Shown here: positions 35,922 through 44,233 of the stretch, one piece after another
How positions within the stretch are numbered: the first letter of the stretch is position 1
Layout: every line of letters starts with the position of its first letter
From: Pseudomonas alkylphenolica
GTDB taxonomy: Bacteria; Pseudomonadota; Gammaproteobacteria; Pseudomonadales; Pseudomonadaceae
Assembly (NCBI RefSeq): GCF_016009175.1
Contig: NZ_JADUCM010000021.1
Location: forward strand, 31,863-95,862
DNA: 64,000 nucleotides
Direction of reading: 5' to 3'
The notes under the pieces: generated by a model
The model's input: the letters and a program-made list of their open reading frames with translations, nothing else
Database searches by the model: none
Told to the model about the DNA's origin: nothing
Made by a program: the position numbers and the translations under genes

Positions 35922-36745
35922 ATGATTCAGATCTGTTGAAAGACAACCAGGACAAGTACATCGTCCCCGGCCTTGAGCGCGGCCTGTTGCTGCTCTGCGA
36001 GTTCAGCCGGCAGAACCGCACCCTGACCGCACCGGAACTGGCGCGGCGCCTGGAGCTGCCACGCTCGACCATTTTCCGCCTGCTGACCACCCTGGAAACC
36101 ATGGGGTTTGTCACCCGCAGCGGCAACGAATACCGCCTGGGCATGTCGGTGCTGCGACTGGGCTTTGAATACCTCGCTTCGCTGGAACTCACCGAGCTGG
36201 GTCAGCCGCTGCTGGCGCGGCTGTGCGATCACCTCAATTACCCCAGCAACCTGGTGGTGCGTGACGGTCGCTCGATTGTCTACGTGGCCAAGGTTTCGCC
36301 GCCCTCGGTGTTTTCCAGCGCGGTCAACGTCGGCACACGCCTGCCGGCGCACGCCACCGTACTCGGGCGCATCCTCCTGGAAGACCTGAGCCTGGCCGAA
36401 CTACGCGAGCTGTACCCGGAAGAACACCTGGAACAGCACTCGCCGTGCACGCCGAAAACCGTGCTGGAACTATTCGACCTGGTGCAGAGCGACCGTCAGC
36501 GCGGCTATGTCAGCGGCGAAGGGTTCTTCGAATCGTCGATCTCGACCATCGCCGCCCCGGTGCGCGATCACAGTGGCCGGGTGGTTGCCGCCATGGGCGT
36601 GACCATTCCCACGGCGCAAGTTGGCCACATCAACTTCGACGGTTTGCTCGGCCATGTGCGCGGTAGCGCCGACGAGCTGTCACGCCTGCTCAACTACACC
36701 CCGAACGCCGGTTCCGGCCGCGTAACGGCCTTGATGAGGGATTGA
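35918..36745 (+). CDS. IclR-family transcriptional regulator
   Basis: 275 aa. The N-terminal winged HTH (TAPELARRLELPRSTIFRLLTTLETMGFVTRSGNEYRLG, about residues 28-68) is followed by the IclR effector domain (VYVAKVSPPS, GTRLPAHATVLGRILLEDL, RGYVSGEGFFESSISTIAAPV). IclR proteins control aromatic catabolic operons, often binding the substrate. Encoded mid-operon, it should set up feedback on its own transcript. Candidate sites are the elements shared by the operon and porin promoters. Confidence 0.93.
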   Translation: MNDSDLLKDNQDKYIVPGLERGLLLLCEFSRQNRTLTAPELARRLELPRSTIFRLLTTLETMGFVTRSGNEYRLGMSVLRLGFEYLASLELTELGQPLLARLCDHLNYPSNLVVRDGRSIVYVAKVSPPSVFSSAVNVGTRLPAHATVLGRILLEDLSLAELRELYPEEHLEQHSPCTPKTVLELFDLVQSDRQRGYVSGEGFFESSISTIAAPVRDHSGRVVAAMGVTIPTAQVGHINFDGLLGHVRGSADELSRLLNYTPNAGSGRVTALMRD

Positions 36746-36746
36746 G

Positions 36747-37547
36747 ATGAGCAGCCTTTATCAACTGAAAGGGCGTACCGCCATCGTCACCGGCGGCTCC
36801 TCCGGAATTGGCCTGGCCTGTGTTGAGCAACTGCTTGAAGCCGGCGCGGCAGTGGCCTTTTGCGGCCGCGACCGGGACCGTTTGCTCAGTGCCGAAGCAC
36901 GCTTGCGCGAACGCTTCCCCGACGCACGCCTGCTGGCCCAGGTCTGCGACGTGCTCGACGCCGACTCGGTCAACGCCTTCGCCAGCGCCAGTCTCGCGGC
37001 CCTGGGCCCGGCCCAGGTCCTGGTCAACAACGCCGGCAAAGGCCGGGTCTCGACCTTTGCCGACACCACCGATGACGCCTGGAGCGAAGAGCTGCAGCTG
37101 AAGTTCTTCTCGGTGATCTACCCGGTCCGCGCCTTCCTGGCGCAACTGCAGAGCCAGGCCGGGGCCTCGATCGTCTGTGTCAATTCGCTGCTGGCCAGCC
37201 AGCCCGAAGCGCACATGGTGGCCACCTCGGCGGCCCGCGCCGGCCTGAAGAACCTGGTGCGTTCGATGGCCACCGAGTTCGCCGAAAAAGACATCCGGGT
37301 CAACGGCATCCTCATCGGCCTGGTCGAGTCCGGCCAGTGGCGCCGGCGCTTCGAGGCCCGCGAAGAGCGTGCGCTCGACTGGTCTCAATGGACCGCGCAA
37401 CTGGCGCAACGCAAACACATTCCCCTGGGTCGTCTGGGTCTGCCCAAAGAGGCAGCCCAGGCCATCCTGTTCCTGGCTTCGCCCCTGTCGGCTTACACCA
37501 CTGGCAGCCATATCGATGTTTCTGGAGGCCTGTCCCGCCATGCGTAA
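36747..37547 (+). CDS. SDR-fold protein 2, catalytic Tyr/Lys replaced
   Basis: 266 aa. The Rossmann features are intact: TGGSSGIG at 15-22, VNNAG at 93-97 and catalytic-type Ser147. At the place of the YxxxK pair the protein reads HMVATSAARAG, so the positions are Thr160 and Arg164. This changes the standard SDR chemistry: it may bind NAD(P) as a regulatory or partner subunit, or use another base. The C-terminus (HIDVSGGLSRH) is normal. Its last 8 bases overlap the TPP enzyme gene. Confidence 0.85.
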   Translation: MSSLYQLKGRTAIVTGGSSGIGLACVEQLLEAGAAVAFCGRDRDRLLSAEARLRERFPDARLLAQVCDVLDADSVNAFASASLAALGPAQVLVNNAGKGRVSTFADTTDDAWSEELQLKFFSVIYPVRAFLAQLQSQAGASIVCVNSLLASQPEAHMVATSAARAGLKNLVRSMATEFAEKDIRVNGILIGLVESGQWRRRFEAREERALDWSQWTAQLAQRKHIPLGRLGLPKEAAQAILFLASPLSAYTTGSHIDVSGGLSRHA

Positions 37548-39222
37548 TGAAAACACTGTCACCGTTGGCGCTGCCATCACCGCGTTTCTCGAACAATGCG
37601 AGGTCAAGGCCGCTTTCGGCGTGATCTCGATCCACAACATGCCGATCCTCGATGCCTTCGCCGTGCGCGGCAACATCCGTTTCGTCATGGCCCGTGGCGA
37701 AGCCGGGGCCACCAACATGGCCGACGCCTATGCCCGTACCACCGGAGGCCTGGGCGTGTGCCTGACCTCCACCGGTACCGCCGCCGGCAACGCCGCCGGT
37801 GCGCTGGTCGAGGCGCTGACCGCCGGTACGCCGCTGCTGCACATCACCGGGCAGATCGAAACGCCTTACCTGGATCAGGACTTCGCTTACATCCACGAAG
37901 CCCGTGACCAACTGACCATGCTCAAGGCCGTGTCCAAAGCCGCCTTCCGTGTGCGCAGCGTCGAAACCGCCCTGAGCACCCTCAAGCTGGCGGTACAGAC
38001 TGCCCTTACTGCACCGACCGGCCCGGTCAGCGTGGAAATCCCGATCGACATCCAGTCGACCTTCATCCCCATGCCCACCGACCTTTCGCCGCTGCCGGTA
38101 CCGGTTGCAGTGCCGGCGCCGGAAGCGCTGGACCTGGTCGCCGAACGCCTGACCAGTGCCACTCGCCCCCTGCTGTGGCTTGGCGGCGGCGCCCGGCATG
38201 CCGGTGCGCAGGTCAAACGCCTGCTGGACATGGGCGTCGGCGTGATCACCTCGACCCAGGGCCGGGGCGTGGTCAACGAAGACGACGAACGCTGCCTCGG
38301 CGCCTTCTCGCAGAACAAGCTGGTCGAAGGCTTCCTGCAAACCTGCGACGCACTGGTGGTGGCCGGGTCGCGCCTGCGCAGCAACGAAACCTTCAAGTAC
38401 GCCCTGAAACTGCCGCGCACCACCCTGCGCATCGACGCCAACCCAGCGATCGAAGGCCGCAGCTATTCGAGCGAGCTGTTCATCTGCGGCGATTCGGCCC
38501 TGGCCCTGGAAGGCCTGGCGGACCGCCTGCAAGGCCGGCTGAACATCGACCCGACGTTCATCGACGAACTCAAGGCCGTGCGTGCCCAGGCGCGCTCGCA
38601 ACTGGTCGCTGACCTCGGCCCCTACTCGGCCATGGTCGAACAGCTGCAGGCACTGACCGGGCGCAACTTCTCCTGGGTACGCGACGTGACCCTGTCCAAC
38701 AGCATCTGGGGCAACCGTCTGCTCAACCTCTACCACCCGCTGTCGGGCGTGCACGCCCTGGGCGGCGGTATTGGCCAGGGCCTGGCGATGGGCATCGGCG
38801 CCGGCATCGCTGCCGCAGAAACCGATCCGCAACGCAAAGTGTTCGCCCTGGCCGGTGACGGCGGCTTCATCCTCAACCTGGGTGAACTGGCGACCCTGGT
38901 GCAGGAAAAGGCCAACGTGGTGATCCTGCTGATGAACGCCCAGCGTTACGGTGTGATCCGCAATATCCAGGACGCCATCTATGGCGCCCGTCACGCCTAC
39001 GTCGAGTTGCACACACCGAACTACACCCAGCTTGCCAAGTCGATTGGCCTGCGCCATGGCCTGGTCAGTGACCTCACGGCATTCGGGCCGATGCTCGACA
39101 GCGCCCTGAGCCAGGAAGGCCCGTTCCTGCTGGAAGTCGACATGCTCAGCGTCGGCGGCTTCGCCACCCAGTTCGCCGGCCCGCCCAACAGCGAAACCAA
39201 AGCCCAGAAAGCCACGGCCTGA
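37540..39222 (+). CDS. Thiamine-diphosphate-dependent enzyme (acetolactate synthase-like fold)
   Basis: 560 aa with the three-domain TPP fold. The cofactor-activating glutamate is in FVMARGEAGATNMADAYAR, and the central domain carries the usual LLWLGGGARHAG. The Mg/TPP motif is GDGGF with Asn in LLMNAQRYGV. It could be a decarboxylase or carboligase for a 2-oxo acid; sequence alone does not decide. I start at ATG 37540 with TGGAGG 12 bases upstream, inside the end of the SDR2 gene; the longer frame is an artefact. Aspartate dehydrogenase-like and ALDH genes follow directly. Confidence 0.88.
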   Translation: MRNENTVTVGAAITAFLEQCEVKAAFGVISIHNMPILDAFAVRGNIRFVMARGEAGATNMADAYARTTGGLGVCLTSTGTAAGNAAGALVEALTAGTPLLHITGQIETPYLDQDFAYIHEARDQLTMLKAVSKAAFRVRSVETALSTLKLAVQTALTAPTGPVSVEIPIDIQSTFIPMPTDLSPLPVPVAVPAPEALDLVAERLTSATRPLLWLGGGARHAGAQVKRLLDMGVGVITSTQGRGVVNEDDERCLGAFSQNKLVEGFLQTCDALVVAGSRLRSNETFKYALKLPRTTLRIDANPAIEGRSYSSELFICGDSALALEGLADRLQGRLNIDPTFIDELKAVRAQARSQLVADLGPYSAMVEQLQALTGRNFSWVRDVTLSNSIWGNRLLNLYHPLSGVHALGGGIGQGLAMGIGAGIAAAETDPQRKVFALAGDGGFILNLGELATLVQEKANVVILLMNAQRYGVIRNIQDAIYGARHAYVELHTPNYTQLAKSIGLRHGLVSDLTAFGPMLDSALSQEGPFLLEVDMLSVGGFATQFAGPPNSETKAQKATA

Positions 39223-39232
39223 GGACTTGCGC

Positions 39233-40036
39233 ATGCTCAACATCACCATGATCGGCTGCGGCGCCATTGGCGTCGCCGTTCTGGAACTGCTGGAGAACGA
39301 TCCGCAGCTGCGCGTCGAGCAGGTGATCGCCTCGGCCGGCTCCGAAGCCCTGGTGCAACAGCGCCTGGCCAGCTTCAAGCGGCCACCGCAGGTGCTGACC
39401 GCCCTGCCCGCCACAGCGCACCCGGACCTGCTGGTCGAATGCGCCGGTCACCTGGCGATCGAAGAACATGTATTGCCAGCGCTGGAGCGCGGCATCGCCT
39501 GCCTGATCGTCTCGGTCGGTGCGCTGTCGGAGCCGGGCCTGGTCGAGCGCCTGGAAGCGGCGGCCGCACGGGGTAATACCCGTATCGAACTGCTGCCCGG
39601 CGCCATCGGTGGCATCGACGCGCTGTCGGCAGCCAAGGTTGGCGGGCTCGACTCGGTCGACTACACCGGGCGCAAACCGGCCAAGGCCTGGAAGAACACC
39701 CCGGCCGAGCAGGTCTGCGACCTGGACACGATCAGTGAAGCGACGGTGATCTTCAACGGCAGCGCCCGCGAAGCGGCGCGGCTGTACCCGAAAAACGCCA
39801 ACGTCGCCGCCCCCCTGTCGCTGGCAGGCCGGGGCCTGGACCGTACCCGGGTGACGCTGATCGCTGACCCGTCGAGCGAAGAAAACGTTCACCACTTCGA
39901 AGCCCGTGGCGCCTTTGGCGGATTCGAGATGAGCCTGCGCGGCAAGCCGCTGCTGGCCAATCCGAAGACCTCGGCGCTGACCGTGTACAGCGTGGTCCGT
40001 GCCTTGGGCAATCACGCGCACGCCATTTCCATCTAG
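39233..40036 (+). CDS. nadX: L-aspartate dehydrogenase homologue (NadX-like)
   Basis: 267 aa, the usual NadX/DUF108 length. The Rossmann start MIGCGAIG is near residues 6-13; LLPGAIGGIDAL and the C-terminal DPSSEENVHHFEARGAFG and TSALTVYSVVRAL are family blocks. Characterised members interconvert L-aspartate and iminosuccinate with NAD(P). Here the gene sits inside an aromatic-type operon, so the physiological substrate may be a related imine or amino acid; together with RidA it suggests nitrogen in the pathway. Confidence 0.85.
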   Translation: MLNITMIGCGAIGVAVLELLENDPQLRVEQVIASAGSEALVQQRLASFKRPPQVLTALPATAHPDLLVECAGHLAIEEHVLPALERGIACLIVSVGALSEPGLVERLEAAAARGNTRIELLPGAIGGIDALSAAKVGGLDSVDYTGRKPAKAWKNTPAEQVCDLDTISEATVIFNGSAREAARLYPKNANVAAPLSLAGRGLDRTRVTLIADPSSEENVHHFEARGAFGGFEMSLRGKPLLANPKTSALTVYSVVRALGNHAHAISI

Positions 40037-40046
40037 GGGAACATTG

Positions 40047-41537
40047 ATGACGCTGGAACAGACCTTACCCATCTGCATCGCCGGCACCTGGCGCCTGGGC
40101 GGCGGCGAACGCTACGCCAGCCACTATCCGGCAACTGGCGAGCCGGTCGCCTGGCTCAACGCCGCCAGCCTCGACGATGTCGAAGAAGCCGTGCAAGGCG
40201 CCCACCAGGCGTTCCTGCACAGTGGCTGGGCACAACGCAAGCCGCATGAACGCGCCGCCGTGCTGTACCGCATCGCCGAGCTGATCCGTGAGCGTGGCGA
40301 GGAGCTTGCCCAGTTGCAGCGCCAGGACAACGGTAAGCCGATCAGCGAAACCCGCGCCCTGGTCGCCAGCGCTGCAGGTACCTTCCAGTTCTTCGCCTCC
40401 GCTTGCGAAACCCTGGAAGAAACCATCACGCCATCGCGCGGCGACTTCGTCAGCATGAGCGTCCATGAGCCGATGGGTGTGGTGGCTGCCATTACCCCGT
40501 GGAACTCGCCGATTGCCAGCGAGGCCCAGAAGGTTGCCCCGGCCCTCGCCGCTGGCAACGCAGTGGTGATCAAGCCTGCCGAGATCACCCCGCTGCTGGC
40601 CCTGCAACTGGCGCAGATCTGCGAAGCAGCCGGCTTGCCGAAAGGCCTGATCAGCGTGCTGCCGGGCAAAGGCTCGGTGCTCGGCGACGCCTTGACCCAG
40701 CACCCGCTGATCAAGCGTGTGTCGTTCACTGGCGGCACCCGGACCGGTAAACACATTGCCCACATCGCCGCCGACAAAATGATGCCGGTGTCGCTGGAAC
40801 TCGGTGGCAAGTCGCCAACCATCGTCCTCGAAGACGCCGACCTCGATCACGCCGTCGCCGGCGTGCTCTACGGCATCTTCAGCTCGTCGGGCGAAGCCTG
40901 CATTGCCGGCTCGCGGTTGTTCGTCGCCCGCCCTTTGTATGCCGAGTTCATGCAGCGTCTGGTTGCCGGGGCCGCCCGCCTGCGACGGGGCGCCCCGGCC
41001 GACGAATCCACGCAGATGGGCCCGCTGATTAGTGCCGCGCACCGCGCGTCGGTGGAGCGCTATGTGGCTTTGGGCCTGGCCGAGGGCGGTCGTCTGCTGC
41101 TCGGTGGCCAGCGTCCGGCCGGTGGCATTTTCGACCAGGGCTACTTCTACCCGCCAACCATTCTCGAAGGCCTGAACAACAGCCAGCAAACCTGCCAGGA
41201 AGAAATCTTCGGCCCGGTGCTGGTGGCAATGCCCTTCGACAGCGAAGAACAACTGATCGAGCAGGCCAACGACAGCCTCTATGCTCTCGCCGCAGGCATC
41301 TGGAGCCGTGACTACAAACGCGCCTGGGCCCTGGGCCGCAAGATCCAGGCCGGCACCGTGTGGATCAATACCTACAAACAGTTCTCCATTTCCACCCCGT
41401 TCGGCGGCTGGCGCGACAGCGGTCTGGGTCGTGAAAAGGGCCGCCTGGGGATCCTGCAGTACATGGAACAGAAAAGCCTCTACTGGGGCATGAATGAACA
41501 GCCGCTGGCCTGGGCCGGTGTGGAGGCACGAGCATGA
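40047..41537 (+). CDS. Aldehyde dehydrogenase (NAD(P)+)
   Basis: 496 aa ALDH. The NAD-contact ITPWNSPIAS, the glutamate loop LELGGKSP and the catalytic cysteine in SSSGEACIAGSRLFV are intact, and EEIFGPVL and the C-terminal PFGGWRDSGLGREKG follow. It resembles betaine/semialdehyde dehydrogenases including 2-aminomuconate- and hydroxymuconate-semialdehyde enzymes. It likely oxidises an aldehyde left by ring cleavage. The start is ATG 40047; GGGGA lies 6-10 bases upstream. The stop overlaps the dioxygenase start (ATGA). Confidence 0.9.
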   Translation: MTLEQTLPICIAGTWRLGGGERYASHYPATGEPVAWLNAASLDDVEEAVQGAHQAFLHSGWAQRKPHERAAVLYRIAELIRERGEELAQLQRQDNGKPISETRALVASAAGTFQFFASACETLEETITPSRGDFVSMSVHEPMGVVAAITPWNSPIASEAQKVAPALAAGNAVVIKPAEITPLLALQLAQICEAAGLPKGLISVLPGKGSVLGDALTQHPLIKRVSFTGGTRTGKHIAHIAADKMMPVSLELGGKSPTIVLEDADLDHAVAGVLYGIFSSSGEACIAGSRLFVARPLYAEFMQRLVAGAARLRRGAPADESTQMGPLISAAHRASVERYVALGLAEGGRLLLGGQRPAGGIFDQGYFYPPTILEGLNNSQQTCQEEIFGPVLVAMPFDSEEQLIEQANDSLYALAAGIWSRDYKRAWALGRKIQAGTVWINTYKQFSISTPFGGWRDSGLGREKGRLGILQYMEQKSLYWGMNEQPLAWAGVEARA

Positions 41538-42499
41538 GCGTATTGGGCATCGATGAAGTCACCTACGGCGTCGAAGACCTCGACACCTGCGTGCGCTTTT
41601 TCAGCGACTGGGGCCTGAGCAAGGTCAGCGAGCAGCCGGACGAAGTGATCTTCGAAACACTGAACGGCTGCCGCGTGGTGCTGGCAGACCTCAACAAAGC
41701 CGGCCTGCCGCCCGCCATCGAGCCAGGCTCGACCGTGCGCGAAGTGGTCTGGGGCGTGGAAAGCGCAGCCGACCTGGCCCTGTACAGCCAGCGCATCGTC
41801 AAAGACCCGGGCTTTGTCGAAGGCAACGGGCGTATCGGCTGCACCGACCCCAATGGCCTGGCGATCCGTTTGCAGGTCACCCGCAAGCGTCCCCTGGAGA
41901 TTGAATGCAGCGGCCATAACACCTGGCAGACCAAGGGCCGGATCAACAAACCGGCGCCGGTCTACGAGCGCGCCACGCCCATCGAGGTCGGTCATGTGGT
42001 TTTCTTCGTCAAGGACGTGAATGCCTGCGAAGCCTTTTACCACGAGCGCTTTGGCTTCCAGGCCTCGGACCGCTATCCCAACCGCGGCGCCTTTCTGCGC
42101 ACTGCCGAGGAAGGCGGCCACCACGATCTGTTCATGCTCCAGCTGCCGGCGCCACGGGCCGGCCTCAACCATGTCGCCTTTACCGTGCGCGACCTGCACG
42201 AAGTGTTCGGTGGCGGCATGCACATTTCGCGCAGAGGTTGGGCGACCGAGATCGGTCCGGGGCGCCATCCGGTGTCCTCGGCATTCTTCTGGTACTTCAA
42301 GAATCCGGCGGGTGCGCTGGTCGAGTACTACGCCGATGAAGACCAACTGACCGGTGAATGGCAGCCGCGTGAATTCGAGCCCGGTCCGACCGTGTTCGCC
42401 GAATGGGCGATTGCCGGTGGCATCGATGGCAACACCCGGCGCCAGCAACACGTCGAAGCGCCGCAAGGCAAATTCCTTACCGACAAACCGAAACCTTGA
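41534..42499 (+). CDS. Two-domain VOC protein, type I extradiol dioxygenase-like
   Basis: 321 aa with two vicinal-oxygen-chelate modules (about 1-118 and 148-270). In the C-terminal module the positions of the 2-His-1-carboxylate iron site are filled: His154 (EVGHVVFF), His213 (LNHVAFT) and Glu264 (LVEYY). This spacing is close to BphC-type catechol 2,3-dioxygenases. It should open a dihydroxylated (or aminophenol-like) ring next to the diol. The flavin monooxygenase follows 13 bases downstream and may make its substrate. Substrate unknown. Confidence 0.87.
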   Translation: MSVLGIDEVTYGVEDLDTCVRFFSDWGLSKVSEQPDEVIFETLNGCRVVLADLNKAGLPPAIEPGSTVREVVWGVESAADLALYSQRIVKDPGFVEGNGRIGCTDPNGLAIRLQVTRKRPLEIECSGHNTWQTKGRINKPAPVYERATPIEVGHVVFFVKDVNACEAFYHERFGFQASDRYPNRGAFLRTAEEGGHHDLFMLQLPAPRAGLNHVAFTVRDLHEVFGGGMHISRRGWATEIGPGRHPVSSAFFWYFKNPAGALVEYYADEDQLTGEWQPREFEPGPTVFAEWAIAGGIDGNTRRQQHVEAPQGKFLTDKPKP

Positions 42500-42512
42500 G
42501 CAGGAGTCGCCC

Positions 42513-43655
42513 ATGTATTCGTTGAACATCGCCATCAACGGTGCCGGAATCGGCGGCCTCACCGCCGCCATCGCCCTGCACCAGGCCGGTCACACGGTAA
42601 CGGTTTTCGAGCAGTCGAAAGCCTTCCTGCGGGTGGGCGCCGACATAAACCTCACCCCGAATGCCGTGCGCGCCCTCGACGGCCTCGGCGTCGGCCCGGC
42701 GGTGCGTATTCCGGCCGCACGCCCCACGCACCGCATCAGCCGGATGTGGGACAGCGGTGAAGAGACCTCGCGCCTGGAAATGGCCGATGCCGCCGAAAGC
42801 CAGTACGGCGCACCACAACTGACCATCCACCGCGCCGACTTGCTGGCGGCGCTGGCTGACGTATTCCCCCTGCAGAATGTGCAGTTCGGCAAGCGTGCCG
42901 AGCAGGTATTGCAGGACGCCAACGGTGTCGAACTGCGCTTCAAGGATGGCAGCCAGCATCGCGCCGACCTGCTGATTGGTGCCGACGGTATTCATTCGGT
43001 GGTGCGCAATGCGTTGTTCGGTACAGAGCAACCGCGCTTCACCGGCGTGGTGGCCTACCGCGCCGTGGTGCCGCTGAGCAAAGTGGCCCAGGTGCCGAAC
43101 ATCCAGGCCTTCACCAAATGGTGGGGACCGAACCCGCAGAGCCAGATCGTCACCTTCCCGCTGAACCAGGGCCGCGACATTTTCATTTTTGCCACCACCG
43201 CCCAGGACAGCTGGCACCTCGAATCCTGGACAACTGCAGGCGATGCCAGCGAGTTGCGCAGTCACTATCAGGACTTCCATGCCGACGCCCGCGCCCTGCT
43301 CGACGCCTGCGACGACGTGCTCAAGACCGCACTGTACGAACGTGATCCGCTGCCGTTCTGGTCACAAGGGGCGATCACCCTGCTCGGCGACGCCTGCCAC
43401 CCGATGATGCCGTTCATGGCCCAAGGCGCCGGCCAGGCCATCGAGGACGCCGTGGTGCTGGCACGCCACCTCGAAGGTGTGAACACCACGGCGCAGATCG
43501 CCAGTGCCCTGCAGGGCTACCAGCAGGCACGCCTGGAGCGCACCAGCCAGATCCAGATCGGTTCGCGTGGCAACCAGTGGCTCAAGGCCGGTGGCAATGC
43601 CGACTGGGTCTACGGCTACGACGCCTGGACCGTACCCACCAGCCGTGCAGCCTGA
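42513..43655 (+). CDS. FAD-dependent aromatic monooxygenase (salicylate/6-hydroxynicotinate type)
   Basis: 380 aa class A flavoprotein hydroxylase. GAGIGG at 10-15 with the FEQ end of the Rossmann fold, the DG motif in LLIGADGIHSVVR and the GD motif in LLGDACHPMMPFMAQGAGQAIEDA are present. This group hydroxylates electron-rich aromatic or pyridine acids at the position ortho to a hydroxyl, sometimes with decarboxylation. CAGGAG lies 6 bases before ATG 42513. It precedes two small unknown genes and the Rieske oxygenase. Confidence 0.9.
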   Translation: MYSLNIAINGAGIGGLTAAIALHQAGHTVTVFEQSKAFLRVGADINLTPNAVRALDGLGVGPAVRIPAARPTHRISRMWDSGEETSRLEMADAAESQYGAPQLTIHRADLLAALADVFPLQNVQFGKRAEQVLQDANGVELRFKDGSQHRADLLIGADGIHSVVRNALFGTEQPRFTGVVAYRAVVPLSKVAQVPNIQAFTKWWGPNPQSQIVTFPLNQGRDIFIFATTAQDSWHLESWTTAGDASELRSHYQDFHADARALLDACDDVLKTALYERDPLPFWSQGAITLLGDACHPMMPFMAQGAGQAIEDAVVLARHLEGVNTTAQIASALQGYQQARLERTSQIQIGSRGNQWLKAGGNADWVYGYDAWTVPTSRAA

Positions 43656-43665
43656 GGCGATGAGC

Positions 43666-43983
43666 ATGAGCGAATCCCTGCTGCTGACTGTTGTGCTCAA
43701 GCACGACCAGTCAAAGAACCTCGAACAGATCCAGGCGCACATGAAAACCATGGGCTGGTGGGACAGCTTTCCGCCCGAAGGTGTCGAGGTGGTGTCCTGG
43801 ACCGTGGCCATGGGCCTCGGCCAGATCGTCACCCTGCGCCTGCCCCCGAGCCTGCTGAGCAAGGTCAATGTGGAACTGGAACGCGCCGCCTGGGGCGTGT
43901 TCCGCACCGAATGCTATCCGACGTACGACTTTGTCCCGGTCCGCGAAATGATCCGCGAACGGGTCCGCAATGGAGGTCAATGA
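43666..43983 (+). CDS. Small operon protein of unknown family, 105 aa
   Basis: I do not recognise the family. The sequence has a strand-helix pattern suggestive of a ferredoxin-like fold: LLLTVVLKHD, helix EQIQAHMKTMGWW, strand EVVSWTVAMGLGQIVTLRLP, then a helix ending WGVFRTECYPTYDF. Two ATGs are possible; I prefer 43666 because GAGG at 43654-43657 is correctly spaced from it (43660 is too close). It sits 10 bases after the monooxygenase gene and 1 base before the next small gene. A partner for an oxygenase or an isomerase is conceivable. Confidence 0.7.
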   Translation: MSESLLLTVVLKHDQSKNLEQIQAHMKTMGWWDSFPPEGVEVVSWTVAMGLGQIVTLRLPPSLLSKVNVELERAAWGVFRTECYPTYDFVPVREMIRERVRNGGQ

Positions 43984-43984
43984 G

Positions 43985-44212
43985 ATGAACAACAGCGAAC
44001 GCTACCTGGAGCCGCATCAGGCCCGCAAACGTGCCAATACCCAGTTCGAGGAACTGCTGGGCGACTCCATCGAGCGCGCCTATGGCAATGGCATCACTGA
44101 ACTGCCAGCCCTGCTTGCGCACCTGAATCTGGCCGGCCCACCCTGCCCGCTGACCAGCGGCGAGTGGACCGAAGACTCCTACAAAACCCTGATGGCTCGG
44201 CTGGGCGCATGA
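43985..44212 (+). CDS. Small operon protein, 75 aa, possible recombinase-like HTH
   Basis: Hydrophilic helical protein: EPHQARKRANTQFEELLGDSIERAYGNGITELPALLAHLN, ending in SGEWTEDSYKTLMARLGA. The latter resembles the small recombinase-like helix-turn-helix proteins I recall next to Rieske oxygenase genes; that match is from memory and weak. GGAGG sits 7-11 bases before ATG 43985. The role could be regulatory or as an accessory to the oxygenase that follows 21 bases later. Confidence 0.65.
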   Translation: MNNSERYLEPHQARKRANTQFEELLGDSIERAYGNGITELPALLAHLNLAGPPCPLTSGEWTEDSYKTLMARLGA

Positions 44213-44233
44213 CCCGCCGGAGGTAAAAACAAG

